Positions 47,530 to 57,592 of a stretch of 64,000 nucleotides of DNA are shown here, in pieces (positions within the stretch are counted from its first letter, which is position 1; each line of letters begins with the position of its first letter). This stretch comes from Roseovarius faecimaris (GTDB lineage Bacteria > Pseudomonadota > Alphaproteobacteria > Rhodobacterales > Rhodobacteraceae). Below the pieces are notes generated by a model. It was given only the letters and a program-made list of their open reading frames with translations. It was not told the DNA's origin and did not search any database. Both the position numbers and the translations under genes were made by a program. The DNA is taken from the NCBI RefSeq assembly GCF_009762325.1, contig NZ_CP034348.1, positions 1,370,501-1,434,500 on the forward strand, read 5' to 3'.

Positions 47530-48144
47530 CTAGTCTGTGCTGATCAGCAAACCGGCGCGGGGGGTGTAGGTCCAGGGAGCGCCTGCGTTCTTCCAGCCAT
47601 TGACCTCGCGGCGGCCGTCCTTGTTCTTGTCGCCCTCGAAACCGTCGACCACCGAATAGAGCGGCACGTCAACACCGGCTTTGATCAGGATATCCACCGC
47701 GGCGGCACTGCGCCCGCCGGACCGGCAGATCACCAGAACCGCCGAAGGGTCACGTCCGGCGAGAAATCGCTTGGTGGCCCCGGCGAAGCCGCGGTTGGGC
47801 ATCATCTTGTAGCGGTTCTTTTTCGCATTGAAGGCGTGGCTCGGGTCGAACAAGGCAAGCGGTATGTTGGCGTCGGTGTCGGTGGCATAGCCGGCAATCA
47901 CGGTTTCCTCGGGGGTGCGGACGTCGATCAGCAGAACGTCGTCGCGCGCGGCCAGAACTCCTGCCGCCTCAGCCGCGGTGAGGTAGAGACCCGCCTGCGT
48001 CCGCTTGCCCTTGGGCAGGGAGGCCGAAGAAAGTGAGGTTTCGATCCCGGTATCAGCGGATTGGGCGAACGTGGCGGCGGGGGCGGCCACAACAAGGCTG
48101 AACGCGAGAAGCGGAGCGGTAAGAAGTCTGGTAAGAAAAGTCAT
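47530..48144 (-). CDS. Secreted rhodanese-like protein
   Basis: A 204-residue exported protein. A signal peptide (about 1-27, ending at ATFA) precedes one rhodanese domain with LIDVRTPEE and the active-site loop CRSGGRS (Cys140). It may transfer sulfane sulfur or bind small oxyanions in the periplasm. The ATG at 48144 has an AGAGGAT ribosome site and gives a proper signal peptide. It is downstream of trpE on the same strand. Confidence 0.82.
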   Translation of the reverse strand: MTFLTRLLTAPLLAFSLVVAAPAATFAQSADTGIETSLSSASLPKGKRTQAGLYLTAAEAAGVLAARDDVLLIDVRTPEETVIAGYATDTDANIPLALFDPSHAFNAKKNRYKMMPNRGFAGATKRFLAGRDPSAVLVICRSGGRSAAAVDILIKAGVDVPLYSVVDGFEGDKNKDGRREVNGWKNAGAPWTYTPRAGLLISTD

Positions 48145-48251
48145 GTCGACATCCTCTGGGTGCGCATTCACAGGACAGGAGATGTCATTCCTAGGGCAGA
48201 TGGCAACCCATCTCATTGAGCTGCATCAAACCCCGGCCTTTTCGGCGTGTT

Positions 48252-49766
48252 TCAGCCGTTTTCGGTGCCGGTAAACCGCGCCGCATCGGCCGCTGCGCGC
48301 CGGATTGCGCCGGATTTGTGCACCGTCTCCATGTATTCCGCCTCCGGGTCGCTGTCATAGACAACGCCGCCCCCGGCCTGGATATAGAGCTTTTCGTCCT
48401 TCACCACGGCCGTACGCAGGGCGATACACACGTCCATATCGCCGCCCGCGCTGAAATAGCCGACGCCGCCGCCATAGACGCCGCGCTTTTCCGGCTCCAG
48501 CTCGTCGATGATCTCCATCGCGCGCACCTTGGGGGCGCCCGACACGGTGCCTGCGGGCAGACCGGCCAGAAGGGCGCTCAGTGCGTCCTGATCCTCGGCC
48601 AGTTCGCCCACCACGTTCGACACGATGTGCATGACATGGCTGTAGCGCTCGATGATGAATTCCTCGGTCGGGCGCACGGTGCCGATCTTGGACACGCGGC
48701 TGGCATCGTTGCGGCCCAGGTCGAGCAGCATCAGATGCTCGGCCAGCTCTTTCTGATCGGCCAGCAGATCCGCCTCGTGGGCGCGGTCTTCCTCGGGCGT
48801 GGCGCCGCGCGGGCGGGTGCCCGCGATGGGCCGGATCGTGACCTCGCTGCCAAAGACCCGCACCAGGATCTCGGGGCTGGCGCCGATCACCTGAAAGCCG
48901 CCGAAATTGAAGTAGAACATGAACGGCGACGGGTTCGTGCGCCGCAAGCTGCGATAAAGCGCGAAGGGCGGCAGGCGGAACTCCTGCGTCCAGCGTTGCG
49001 AGGGGACGACCTGAAAGATATCGCCCGCCTTGATGTATTCCTTGGCGGTCTCCACGGCGGATTTGTAGCTCTCTTTGGTGAAGTTGCTCACCGGCTCGGG
49101 GGCCTCTGCCGCATCGCCCAGGTCGCGCGCCTGAGAGGGCAGGGCGCGGCCCATGTCGCGCAGCGCGTCCATCACCCGTTCGGCCGCCTGGGCATAGGCG
49201 GCGCGCGCGTTGAGGCCGGAATTGGCCCAGGCGGGGGCGACCACCGTGACCTCGCCCTTGACCCCGTCGAGCACCGCGACAACCGACGGACGCAGCATCA
49301 CCGCGTCGGGCAGGCCGAGCGGATCGGGGTTCACATCCGGCAGATGTTCCACCAGGCGGATCATGTCATAACCCAGATACCCAAAGAGCCCGGCCGAGGC
49401 GGCGGGCAGATCCGCAGGCAGGTCGATCCGGCATTCGGCAATGAGCGCCCGCAGGTTGTCGAGCGGATGGCCCGCCTGCGCCTCGAAAGCCTGCCCGTCA
49501 AACCGCGCCTCGCGGTTGATCCGGCTGCTGTCGCCGTGGCACTGCCAGATCACGTCGGGTTTCATCCCGATGATGGAATAGCGCCCGCGCACCTCGCCGC
49601 CTGTGACCGATTCAAGCAGGAACGCATCGCGGGCCGCCTCGGTCAGCTTGAGCATCAGCGACACCGGCGTGTCGAGATCGGCCGCCAGACGGGCATAGAC
49701 GACCTGATTTTGCCCGGCGTCGAAACCCTTGGCGAAGTCTTCGAAGGAGGGGGTGAGCTGCACCAT
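48252..49766 (-). CDS. trpE: Anthranilate synthase component I
   Basis: A 504-residue TrpE. Chorismate-binding motifs IAGTRPRGATPEEDR, LMLLDLGRNDASRVSK and PAGTVSGAPKVRAMEI are intact. The N-terminal feedback region for tryptophan carries SLMLKLTEA. It works with TrpG (43777-44358). The gene follows the PpiD-like gene by seven bases. Confidence 0.96.
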   Translation of the reverse strand: MVQLTPSFEDFAKGFDAGQNQVVYARLAADLDTPVSLMLKLTEAARDAFLLESVTGGEVRGRYSIIGMKPDVIWQCHGDSSRINREARFDGQAFEAQAGHPLDNLRALIAECRIDLPADLPAASAGLFGYLGYDMIRLVEHLPDVNPDPLGLPDAVMLRPSVVAVLDGVKGEVTVVAPAWANSGLNARAAYAQAAERVMDALRDMGRALPSQARDLGDAAEAPEPVSNFTKESYKSAVETAKEYIKAGDIFQVVPSQRWTQEFRLPPFALYRSLRRTNPSPFMFYFNFGGFQVIGASPEILVRVFGSEVTIRPIAGTRPRGATPEEDRAHEADLLADQKELAEHLMLLDLGRNDASRVSKIGTVRPTEEFIIERYSHVMHIVSNVVGELAEDQDALSALLAGLPAGTVSGAPKVRAMEIIDELEPEKRGVYGGGVGYFSAGGDMDVCIALRTAVVKDEKLYIQAGGGVVYDSDPEAEYMETVHKSGAIRRAAADAARFTGTENG

Positions 49767-49773
49767 GCAAGAC

Positions 49774-51618
49774 CTACTGGAAGTTCGAATGCACGGCGTT
49801 CAACGCCTGCTGGTCAATCAGGATGTCGGTCCGGCTGCGGATGTCATTGGCCAGGATCTGAAACAGATCCTGCGCCAGCGCGGTATTGGCATCCTGGGAC
49901 AAGGCCGCGCGCAGGCGTGTAAGCTCTTCATTGTCCGCGGCGGGCGGGGCGATGGTGTCGAGCCGCAAAACAAAGATGCGGCCGTCCTCGCGGATCACCT
50001 GCACATCGCCCTGAGACATATCGTAAACCGTTTCGATGAAATCCGCCGGGGTGTTGGTCAGGAAGGCCCTGCGGGTCAACTCCCGCGTGGTGGTTTCGGG
50101 CATGCCGTGATCGGCAAAAGCCGCCCCGCCGCGCAACGCGTCGAGGACGGGCGCGACCTGTTCGCTCAGGGCTTCGGCAACCGCCTGCCGCCGCCAGCCC
50201 GCTTCCACCTCGGCGCGGACCGCGTCCAGCGGCTGAATCTCAGGCTCAACCACCGCCTCGAGGCGCATGGCGAAAATGCCGTCATCGTCGAGCTTTTCCA
50301 CCTCGGGATAATCCGAGGTCGTGATCTCGGCCGCGGCGCTGCGGAACGCGTCATAGGCGCCGATCGCGTCGGTCATGCCCGGGTGCCAGTCGATCTGGGC
50401 GAGCTGCATGTCGGTCTCTTTCGCGAGATCCTCCACCGTCGCGCCACCGGCAAGCAAATCCTCGATCCCGTCGATCTCGGCGTCGATCACGCGGCGGGCG
50501 CGGTCTCCGGCCAGCTCGTCGCGCAGCTGCGGTTCCGCCTCCTCAAAGCTGGTGGTCTGGGCCTGCAACACACCATTGATCCTAAAGAGGGCAGGGCCGA
50601 TCGCGGTCTCCAGCGGGCCGACCACATCGCCCGCCTCGGCCGCAAACACGGCCTCGCCCGCCGCGCCCAGATCGGCCAGGCTCACATCGCCCAGATCCAC
50701 ATCGGCCAGGTCTAGCCCCCGTTCGGTCACCAGATCGTCAAAGCTCGCCTCTTCCGCGCGCACCCGCGCCAGAGCGGCCTCGGCGGCGGGGCTGTCGGGA
50801 AAGGCAAGACGCTCGACCAGCCGCCGTTCGGGTTGGTTGAATTCCTCCGAGCGGTCGTCATAGAGCGCGCGAAGCGTGTCCTCGTCCACCTCGACCGTGT
50901 CGATGATCATCTCTGGCGTAAGCCAGGCATAGGTGATCTTCTTGACTTCCGGAGTGGTGAAATCAGGCAGGTTGGATTGGTGATAGTCGATCAGGTCCTG
51001 TTCGTCCGGCTCTGTCAGCCCGGTGATCAGGTCGCCCTGATCCAGCATCGCCCAGGTAACGGTGCGCTCTTCGCCGATATACAGCATCAACGCATCGGTA
51101 TAGATTTCAGGCAGTTCGATCCCCGTCACGACGGCCCCTTGCAGAAGGGTCCGGGCGGTCTCGGCGCGCAGGTCCTCTTCGAACTGGCCCTCCGTCAGCC
51201 CGGTCTGTTCGAGCTGAAAGCGATAGGCCTCGCGGTCGAAGCTGCCGTCGATGCCCTGAAAGGCGGGGATGTCGCGGATTTGCTGGGCGAGGTTCGCATC
51301 CCCGATGGAGACCCCCATCAGCCGCGCCTCTTCTTCCAGGGATGTGGCGGCGATCAGCCGGGCCAGCACGATCTGGTCGATCTGCAATTCCTGCGCCTGG
51401 GCGAAGCTGACCGGCTCGCGCCGCGCGGCTTCTTCGGCGCGGATGTCGTCACGCAGCATCCGGGCATATTCGGTGACGCCGATATCGCTTTCCCCGACCG
51501 AGCCGATGCTGCGCACATTGCCGCCCAGGTTGGTCACACCGAACCCGCCAAGGCCAAGGATCAGCAGACCCATCAGGACCCACATGGCCGATTTGCCGAT
51601 ACTCTTCTTGCCAGACAT
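49774..51618 (-). CDS. PpiD-like SurA N-terminal periplasmic foldase
   Basis: A 614-residue protein with one N-terminal membrane helix (about 12-32). A SurA-type N-terminal domain, a parvulin-like central region (about 230-370) and a second helical part follow. The parvulin domain looks degenerate. It should help fold outer-membrane proteins. The ATG at 51618 follows GGGAGC; the frame continues 26 codons further without a ribosome site. Next to trpE on the same strand. Confidence 0.85.
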   Translation of the reverse strand: MSGKKSIGKSAMWVLMGLLILGLGGFGVTNLGGNVRSIGSVGESDIGVTEYARMLRDDIRAEEAARREPVSFAQAQELQIDQIVLARLIAATSLEEEARLMGVSIGDANLAQQIRDIPAFQGIDGSFDREAYRFQLEQTGLTEGQFEEDLRAETARTLLQGAVVTGIELPEIYTDALMLYIGEERTVTWAMLDQGDLITGLTEPDEQDLIDYHQSNLPDFTTPEVKKITYAWLTPEMIIDTVEVDEDTLRALYDDRSEEFNQPERRLVERLAFPDSPAAEAALARVRAEEASFDDLVTERGLDLADVDLGDVSLADLGAAGEAVFAAEAGDVVGPLETAIGPALFRINGVLQAQTTSFEEAEPQLRDELAGDRARRVIDAEIDGIEDLLAGGATVEDLAKETDMQLAQIDWHPGMTDAIGAYDAFRSAAAEITTSDYPEVEKLDDDGIFAMRLEAVVEPEIQPLDAVRAEVEAGWRRQAVAEALSEQVAPVLDALRGGAAFADHGMPETTTRELTRRAFLTNTPADFIETVYDMSQGDVQVIREDGRIFVLRLDTIAPPAADNEELTRLRAALSQDANTALAQDLFQILANDIRSRTDILIDQQALNAVHSNFQ

Positions 51619-51662
51619 GGCGTGCTCCCGTCGGTGTCTTTGTCGCTCTGGTTGAGGCTTGT

Positions 51663-52871
51663 CTACGCGCTCGGCCCAGTGGGGGCAAGAGGCCAACTGA
51701 GGCGTTCCAGACGGTCGAAAAGCGTCCCGATCTGGGCACGGTCCACATTGGCGAAGGCCAGCCGCAATTCGCGGGCACCGGAGGGATCGTCCGCAGGCCG
51801 GAACATGGTGCCCGGCAGCAGCAGAACACCGGCCTCCGCGACCAGTTTCTGCGCCAGTTCATTCGACGGCATGGCAAATGGATGGCGCAGATAGGCGAAA
51901 TAGGCGCCATTGCCCAGAAGCTCCCAGCCCCGGGCGGCGAGCTTTGGCATGTTGTCCTCGATCGCCGCGCGCCGGTCGAGGATTTCGGCGCGTTCGCCGG
52001 CCAGCCACTGGCCGAGGTTGCGCATCCCCCAGAGCGCTGCGTGCTGGCCCAGCTGGTTGGGGCAGATCGTGACCGTGTCGAGAAACTTTTCGGCCTCGGC
52101 AAGGCGGGCGGGCGAGGCCACCATCGCACCGACGCGATGGCCGGTCAGGCGATACGCCTTGGAAAAGGAATACAGCTGGATCAGCGTGTCGCCCCAGTCC
52201 GGATCGGTAAAGAGATCATGCGCCGCCCCGCTGCGCGCATCGAAGTCGCGATAGGTCTCATCGACGATCAGCGCGATACCGTGGCGCTGCGCCAACTCGT
52301 AAAAGGCGCGCAGGAGGCTTGCGGGATATTCCACGCCACCGGGGTTGTTGGGGCTGACCAGCACGATGGCGCGGGTGCGTTCGGTGATGTATGTGGCGGC
52401 CTGGTCCGGATCCGGCAAAAGGCCCGCGCCCGCCGCAAGAGGAACGCATTGCAAGCCGTTCATATCCAGCCACATTTTGTGATTGAAATACCAGGGCGTC
52501 GGCAGGATCACCTCGTCCCCTTCGTTGGTCAGCGCGTTGATCGCGGCGCAAAACGCCTGGTTGCAGCCCGAGGTGATCGCCACGTTTTCGGTGCTGAGAG
52601 TGCCACCATAGGCGCCGGACCATTGCGCCGCCACTTCGGCGCGCAGCTCGGGCAGGCCCAGCACGGGGCCATAGAGATGCGCCTCGGGCTGGTTCAGCGC
52701 GGTTTCGGCAATCACCTTGCGCAAGGGCTCGGGCGGCGGGTCCACCGGCGCGGCCTGGCTCACGTTGATCAGCGGGCGTTCGGCCGGAAACGCGACCCCC
52801 TGAAGCCAGCGCCGGGCCTCCATGACGGGCGGGGCGAAGGTGCTCTCAGTGCGGCTGATCTGGGTCATCAT
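51663..52871 (-). CDS. PLP-dependent aminotransferase, class I/II
   Basis: A 402-residue fold-type I aminotransferase. The PLP lysine lies in SFSKAYRLTGHRVG (near residue 237), with VSPNNPGG, VDETYRDF and a C-terminal arginine motif (ARELRLAFANVD) all in order. Substrate specificity cannot be assigned; the AspC/AAT-like class is likely. Two adjacent ATG codons make the exact start uncertain by one residue. Confidence 0.88.
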   Translation of the reverse strand: MMTQISRTESTFAPPVMEARRWLQGVAFPAERPLINVSQAAPVDPPPEPLRKVIAETALNQPEAHLYGPVLGLPELRAEVAAQWSGAYGGTLSTENVAITSGCNQAFCAAINALTNEGDEVILPTPWYFNHKMWLDMNGLQCVPLAAGAGLLPDPDQAATYITERTRAIVLVSPNNPGGVEYPASLLRAFYELAQRHGIALIVDETYRDFDARSGAAHDLFTDPDWGDTLIQLYSFSKAYRLTGHRVGAMVASPARLAEAEKFLDTVTICPNQLGQHAALWGMRNLGQWLAGERAEILDRRAAIEDNMPKLAARGWELLGNGAYFAYLRHPFAMPSNELAQKLVAEAGVLLLPGTMFRPADDPSGARELRLAFANVDRAQIGTLFDRLERLSWPLAPTGPSA

Positions 52872-52886
52872 CTGTCTCCGAAAGGG

Positions 52887-52950
52887 GGCTCGTCCGCCCT
52901 CACAGGCGGCCTCGCGAGGCGGGCACGTAAGGGGCCCGAAGAGCGGCGGG
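52887..52950 (-). repeat. Dispersed intergenic repeat, GCCTCGCGAGGC family (full copy)
   Basis: The reverse complement of this stretch matches 28121-28185 over about 60 bases with only a few changes. It contains the same palindrome and the CCGCC/GGCGG hairpin. It lies just downstream of gpt and upstream of the aminotransferase gene, both on the minus strand. Confidence 0.8.
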
Positions 52951-52951
52951 C

Positions 52952-53455
52952 TCAGGTGCCGCGATAGGGCTCGACATATTGCAGGGCCATGTCCCAGGGG
53001 AAGAAGATCCAGGTATCCTGGCTTACTTCTGTGACATAGCTGTTGACCCGGTCGCGGCCCATCGGCTTGGCATAGACCGTTGCGATATGCGCCTTGGGCA
53101 TCGCCTTGATCACCACATCCAGCGTGCGACCGGTATCGACCAGATCATCGACGATCAGAACCCCCGTACCATCGCCCACCAGATCCATGTCAGGCGATTT
53201 GATGATCACCGGCTCGCTTTGCGCCTGGTGGTTATAGGATTTCACGCTGATCGTATCGACCGTGCGGATATCCAGCTCGCGCGCGACGATCATCGCCGGG
53301 GCCATGCCGCCGCGGGTGATCGCCACCACCGCCTTCCACTCGCCATTCTCGGGGCCCTGCCCATCCAGGCGCCAGGCCAGTGCCCGGGCATCGCGGTGCA
53401 ACTGGTCCCAGCTCACATGAAAGCCCTTCTCATGGGGCAGGCGCTGATCTGTCAT
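52952..53455 (-). CDS. gpt: Xanthine phosphoribosyltransferase
   Basis: A 167-residue type I phosphoribosyltransferase. The PRPP loop is [13 protein letters not shown] (near 99-111), with the substrate region [12 protein letters not shown] upstream. Size and pattern match Gpt, which salvages xanthine and guanine. The start M-T-D-Q lies 36 bases after the next gene upstream and gives the usual length; the open frame is much longer but runs through the neighbouring gene. Confidence 0.9.
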   Translation of the reverse strand: MTDQRLPHEKGFHVSWDQLHRDARALAWRLDGQGPENGEWKAVVAITRGGMAPAMIVARELDIRTVDTISVKSYNHQAQSEPVIIKSPDMDLVGDGTGVLIVDDLVDTGRTLDVVIKAMPKAHIATVYAKPMGRDRVNSYVTEVSQDTWIFFPWDMALQYVEPYRGT

Positions 53456-53490
53456 GGGGCGGCTCCTCGCAAATGTGGACCCTTCTTTAC

Positions 53491-54102
53491 CTAGCCCGTG
53501 GCGATTTTCAATCCGAAGATGGCGATGAGCCCTCCAAAGGCGCGATCCACCCAGGCCTTGGCCCGCGCATAGGCTGCCCGTGGACGCGGCAGCGAAAACA
53601 GCCGGGCGACAAGGCAATACCACAGCGTTTCGTTGACGAAGATCACCGCGATTAGGGCCGCGCGCGTCCAGAGCGGCGTCTCGACCGGCACCAGCCCGAC
53701 GAACACCGCACCGAAAAATACCGCGGATTTGGGATTGGTCAGGAAGGTCAGCAGGCCCAGGCGGAAGGCGGCGCCGACGCTGCGCGAGGTGACCGCGCCA
53801 GGGTCGGGCAGGGGCGCGCTGGCATGCCGCCATGTCTGGATCGCAATATAGATCAGGAACGCTCCACCCAGAAGTTTCAAGCCCACGAAAAGCTGCGGAA
53901 CCAGTTCGAACACCAGTGCCAGCCCCGCCATGGCCGCCCCCGCCCAGAGCGCCGCGCCCAGCCCGAAGCCGAGCGCCAGCGCAACAGCGGCGCGGAACCC
54001 TTCGGAGGCCGCCAGCCGCACGCTGACCACAAAGGCCGGCCCGGGGCTCATGGCGGCAACAAGGTGGATCAGCACCACCGCGAGAAACGCAGCGGCGGTC
54101 AT
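53491..54102 (-). CDS. LysE-family amino acid exporter
   Basis: A 203-residue membrane protein of the LysE/RhtB family. The N-terminal motif [16 protein letters not shown] and [12 protein letters not shown] are typical, and six hydrophobic segments are visible. It exports amino acids or related solutes. It overlaps the next LysE gene upstream by four bases, so both are one unit. Confidence 0.9.
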   Translation of the reverse strand: MTAAAFLAVVLIHLVAAMSPGPAFVVSVRLAASEGFRAAVALALGFGLGAALWAGAAMAGLALVFELVPQLFVGLKLLGGAFLIYIAIQTWRHASAPLPDPGAVTSRSVGAAFRLGLLTFLTNPKSAVFFGAVFVGLVPVETPLWTRAALIAVIFVNETLWYCLVARLFSLPRPRAAYARAKAWVDRAFGGLIAIFGLKIATG

Positions 54103-54701
54103 TTGCCGACGAGAAGCCGCAGGCCGAGCAGTCCCAGTACTGCACCGGCGATGCGGTCAAGCAGCGGTTTCAGCCGCAGATAGCCCGCGCGGGCAGGGGG
54201 TGAGGCAAGTGCCGCTGCAAAGCCTGCATAGACCAGCACCTCGACCGCGAAATGGTTGCCGACGATCATCGCCTTTTCCGCAAGGCTCAGGCCCGGCGGA
54301 AAGATCACCACCAGCACGGAGGCGGCAAAGAGCACCGATTTGGGGTTGCCCAGATTGATCAGAATACCCCCCCAGAAGGCCCGTGCGCGCGGGGTGGGGG
54401 CGTCGTTCACCGGGGTTCCGGCGTCGCGCCACAGGGTGTAGCCGATCCAGATCAGGTACAGCGCGCCCGCCAGTTTCAGCGCCGTGAAAGCAACGGGAAA
54501 AAGCGCGAACACCACCTCAAGTCCCAGAAGCGCGGCCCCGGTCCAGGCCGCCGCCATCAGGCCCAGCCCGGCCCCGGTCGCCAGACCCACGCCGAACCCG
54601 CCCGCCACGGATTGGCGCAGCGCATAGAGAAGCGCCGGGCCGGGGGCCGCCATTGCGGCCAGCAGCGTCAGGTTGAAGGCGATGAGGTGGGCAGCCTCCA
54701 C
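54099..54701 (-). CDS. LysE-family amino acid exporter (second copy)
   Basis: A 200-residue LysE/RhtB paralogue of its neighbour. It has [17 protein letters not shown] and [15 protein letters not shown] and six hydrophobic segments. The two proteins are clearly related but well diverged. fabI ends five bases upstream of its start, so the three may share a transcript. Confidence 0.9.
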   Translation of the reverse strand: MEAAHLIAFNLTLLAAMAAPGPALLYALRQSVAGGFGVGLATGAGLGLMAAAWTGAALLGLEVVFALFPVAFTALKLAGALYLIWIGYTLWRDAGTPVNDAPTPRARAFWGGILINLGNPKSVLFAASVLVVIFPPGLSLAEKAMIVGNHFAVEVLVYAGFAAALASPPARAGYLRLKPLLDRIAGAVLGLLGLRLLVGK

Positions 54702-54706
54702 CGAGC

Positions 54707-55528
54707 CTAGTCCTTGCGGCCGGTCACGACGTCGATATCCGGCGCATCCACCGCCTTCATGCCGACCACGTGATAGCCCGCGTCCACATGCAGGTTCTCA
54801 CCGGTGACACCACTTCCGAGATCGCTCAGCAGATAGAGCGCGGATTTGCCCACATCGTCGATGGTCACGTTGCGGCGCAGGGGCGAGTTGAGCTCGTTCC
54901 ACTTCAGGATATAGCGGAAATCGCCGATTCCGCTCGCGGCCAGCGTCTTGATCGGCCCCGCCGAAATGGCATTTACACGGATACCGTCCTTGCCCAGATC
55001 CTCGGCCAGGTATTTCACGCTCGCCTCCAGCGCGGCCTTGGCCACGCCCATGACGTTATAATGCGGCATCACCTGTTCGGCGCCGTAATATGTCAGCGTC
55101 AGCATCGAGCCGCCGTCCGTCATCAGCTTCTCGGCGCGCTGCGCCACGGCGGTGAAGGAATAGACGGAAATATCCATCGTCATCGCGAAGTTTTCACGGC
55201 TGGTGTCCACGTAGCGGCCGCGCAGCTCGGTCTTGTCGGAAAAGCCGATGGCGTGAACCAGGAAGTCGAGCTTGCCCCATTTGGCCTCGATCTCGGCAAA
55301 GGCGGCATCGATCGACGCAGGGTCGCCCACATCGCAGTCGATCAGCGTGTCGACACCCAGTTGCTCGGCCAGCGGCGCCACGCGCTTGCGGAAGGCATCG
55401 CCCATATAGCTGAACGCCATCTCGGCCCCGGCATCGGCGCAGGCCTTGGCAATGCCCCATGCGATCGATTTGTCATTGGCCAGGCCCATGATCAGCCCGC
55501 GCTTTCCTACCATTAGGGTGTTCGACAT
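54707..55528 (-). CDS. fabI: Enoyl-[acyl-carrier-protein] reductase (NADH)
   Basis: A 273-residue FabI, the last step of the fatty acid elongation cycle. NAD-binding motif GLANDKSIAWGIA (15-27). The catalytic pair is Tyr157 and Lys164 (Y-x6-K) in YNVMGVAK. It is divergent from pdxH with a 210-base AT-rich gap. Confidence 0.95.
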   Translation of the reverse strand: MSNTLMVGKRGLIMGLANDKSIAWGIAKACADAGAEMAFSYMGDAFRKRVAPLAEQLGVDTLIDCDVGDPASIDAAFAEIEAKWGKLDFLVHAIGFSDKTELRGRYVDTSRENFAMTMDISVYSFTAVAQRAEKLMTDGGSMLTLTYYGAEQVMPHYNVMGVAKAALEASVKYLAEDLGKDGIRVNAISAGPIKTLAASGIGDFRYILKWNELNSPLRRNVTIDDVGKSALYLLSDLGSGVTGENLHVDAGYHVVGMKAVDAPDIDVVTGRKD

Positions 55529-55738
55529 ATCCTGGGCCCGTCCCGTTCTTTTTTGGTGTTCACAATCCTTTAGGGGAATGGCCCGGCTGCATCAAGGGGC
55601 GCGCAGGGCTCTGCGATCTTGACGGGAAATCTTCGGGCTCGGCGGATTCTTGTGTAAAGCAAAAGAAAATGTTGCAAACTTGGGGCGAGAGCGGCATTTC
55701 CCTCGAATATGGTCCTAAATTTGGGTACATGTGATTTT

Positions 55739-56344
55739 ATGACTGAACGTGATGGAATTTTCAGCGGCGATGACCCCTTTGAGATCGCGCAGCGCTGGCT
55801 CGATGAGGCCGGCGAGAGCGAGGTCAACGATCCCAACGCAATGGCGTTGTCGACGGTGGATGCCGATGGCCTGCCCAATGTCCGTATGGTGCTTCTGAAA
55901 GCGATCGAGCCGGACGGGTTTGTCTTTTACACCAATTACGGATCGGCCAAGGGGCAGGAGCTGGAGGCCAATGCCCGCGCGGCCATCGTGCTGCACTGGA
56001 AATCGCTGCGCCGTCAGGTGCGGGTGCGCGGCAGCGTGACCCGCGTGGGCGGGGCGCAGGCGGATGAGTATTTTGCCTCCCGTTCACTCAAAAGCCGCCT
56101 GGGTGCCATTGCGTCGCGCCAGTCGCAGCCCTTGGAATCACGCACCGCCCTGATGGCGGATGTGGCCAAAGTCACCGCCAAATACGGGATCAATCCTCCC
56201 CGTCCCGCGCATTGGGGCGGCTTCAAACTATCACCAGTTGAAATCGAATTTTGGGCCGACGGGGCCTTTCGCTTGCATGATCGCTTTGTGTGGCGGCGCG
56301 AAGGGGCTGAAAACACTTGGGAAATCACGCGCTTGCATCCGTGA
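55739..56344 (+). CDS. pdxH: Pyridoxamine 5'-phosphate oxidase
   Basis: A 201-residue FMN enzyme making pyridoxal phosphate. Motifs [35 protein letters not shown] and the C-terminal WEITRLHP are characteristic; each part is intact. The ATG at 55739 (M-T-E-R-D-G) fits the family better than an ATG ten codons upstream. No strong ribosome site is seen before either. Confidence 0.93.
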   Translation: MTERDGIFSGDDPFEIAQRWLDEAGESEVNDPNAMALSTVDADGLPNVRMVLLKAIEPDGFVFYTNYGSAKGQELEANARAAIVLHWKSLRRQVRVRGSVTRVGGAQADEYFASRSLKSRLGAIASRQSQPLESRTALMADVAKVTAKYGINPPRPAHWGGFKLSPVEIEFWADGAFRLHDRFVWRREGAENTWEITRLHP

Positions 56345-56395
56345 CATTCACGCGACGTAAAATGCAAGCAACTGAATAAAAAACATTTTTTGCCC

Positions 56396-56421
56396 TTGCG
56401 CCTGAGGTGCAATGGGCGCAA
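56396..56421 (+). other. Hairpin in the cold-shock gene leader
   Basis: TTGCGCC (56396-56402) pairs with GGCGCAA (56415-56421) around a 12-base loop. No T-run follows, so it is not a terminator. It lies 46 bases upstream of the cold-shock start and could be a leader structure. Confidence 0.4.
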
Positions 56422-56466
56422 AGGTTAACATCAGGTCTTAGGGATGGGACTGTACGGTAGGACGAC

Positions 56467-57000
56467 GTGACACAGAACGATACAGCGACAAGGCGCGTCC
56501 ACGGGCGCGTAAAATGGTTTGATCCGGTCAAAGGCTTCGGCTTTGTCATTTCCGACGAGGGCGGTCCGGATATCTTGCTGCATGCCAATGTGCTGCGCAA
56601 TTTCGGACAAAGCTCGGTGGCCGATAATGCCGGGGTGGAGATCAAGGTTCAGGACACCGATCGCGGGTCGCAGGCGGTGGAGGTTCTGGCGATTCATCCG
56701 CCTGAAGGCAGCGAGGCGATCGGATTGTCCGATTTCGAACAGATCGACCCGGAACTGATCAAATCCGCCCCTCTGGAGCCTGCGCGCGTGAAGTGGTTCG
56801 ACAAGGGCAAAGGCTTTGGCTTTGCCAATACCTTCGGCAGCGACGAAGATGTGTTCGTGCATATCGAAGTGCTGCGCCGGTCCGGCCTCGCGGATCTGTT
56901 ACCCGGCGAGGCGCTGGCCATCCGTGTGATCCATGGTAAACGTGGCCGTATGGCGACGGAGGTCTGTGGATGGGAAAGCGCGGTAAAGGAATCGGATTAG
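56467..57000 (+). CDS. Cold-shock protein with two CSD domains
   Basis: A 177-residue protein with two cold-shock domains. Each has the RNP1 core: RVKWFDPVKGFGFV (about 14-27) and RVKWFDKGKGFGFA (about 107-120). RNP2-like ILLHA and VFVHI follow. It binds single-stranded nucleic acid as an RNA chaperone. GTG start. The double-domain form is common in Rhodobacterales. The DUF192 gene starts inside its last 31 bases in another frame. Confidence 0.92.
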   Translation: MTQNDTATRRVHGRVKWFDPVKGFGFVISDEGGPDILLHANVLRNFGQSSVADNAGVEIKVQDTDRGSQAVEVLAIHPPEGSEAIGLSDFEQIDPELIKSAPLEPARVKWFDKGKGFGFANTFGSDEDVFVHIEVLRRSGLADLLPGEALAIRVIHGKRGRMATEVCGWESAVKESD

Positions 57001-57458
57001 GGTCACTTCTGTCCGGTCTGTTTATGGCGGCCGCGGCGGCCGCAGCCGATGACTGTCGTGCAAATCAGGTTCAGCTGCGCGGTGACTGGGGTACTGCGCG
57101 GTTCACGGTCGATGTGGCCGACACCGCCGAGACCCGGGCGCAGGGCTTGATGCATGTCGAAACCATGCCGCGCTCCAAAGGAATGCTCTTTGTCTATCCG
57201 TTTCCGCGCGAGGTGGGATTTTGGATGAAAAACACGCTGATCCCGCTCGATATGCTGTTCGTGGATGAGACCGGTACGGTCATCAAGGTGCATGAAAACG
57301 CGATTCCCCACGATCTGCGGCCGGTGATGAGCGACGGCGCGACGCTTGTCGTGCTGGAGGTGAATGGCGGGCTTGCGGGGCAGATGGGCATCACCCCGGG
57401 CTCTGAAATGCGCCATCCCGCCTTTGACCCTGACAAGGCGGCCTGGCCCTGCAACTGA
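56970..57458 (+). CDS. DUF192 secreted protein
   Basis: A 162-residue DUF192 protein. A signal peptide (about 1-26, Ala-rich end) precedes the domain with RAQGLMHVETMPRSKGMLFVYP split by the usual spacing, then FWMKNTLIPLDMLFV. Function unknown. The start lies inside the cold-shock gene, so translation is probably coupled. Confidence 0.87.
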   Translation: MGKRGKGIGLGSLLSGLFMAAAAAAADDCRANQVQLRGDWGTARFTVDVADTAETRAQGLMHVETMPRSKGMLFVYPFPREVGFWMKNTLIPLDMLFVDETGTVIKVHENAIPHDLRPVMSDGATLVVLEVNGGLAGQMGITPGSEMRHPAFDPDKAAWPCN

Positions 57459-57515
57459 ACGCGGTGCAATAGGGCTTTTCAAAGCCTCCATTCACGAGTA
57501 GAGAGGCGCACGGTC

Positions 57516-57592
57516 CGGGGCGTGGCGCAGTCTGGTAGCGCACCTGTTTTGGGTACAGGGGGTCGTAGGTTCGAATCCTGCCGCCCCGACCA
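57516..57592 (+). tRNA. tRNA-Pro (anticodon UGG)
   Basis: A complete 77-nt cloverleaf. The acceptor stem is CGGGGCG with CGCCCCG, the anticodon stem is CCTGT/ACAGG with loop TTTGGGT (anticodon TGG at 57550-57552), and the T-loop is TTCGAAT. The 3' CCA is encoded. Confidence 0.97.

Noticed and set aside
52952..54160. A 402-codon protein including gpt
   Set aside because: The upstream part overlaps the LysE gene in another frame and has no family motif. Gpt is complete from 53455.
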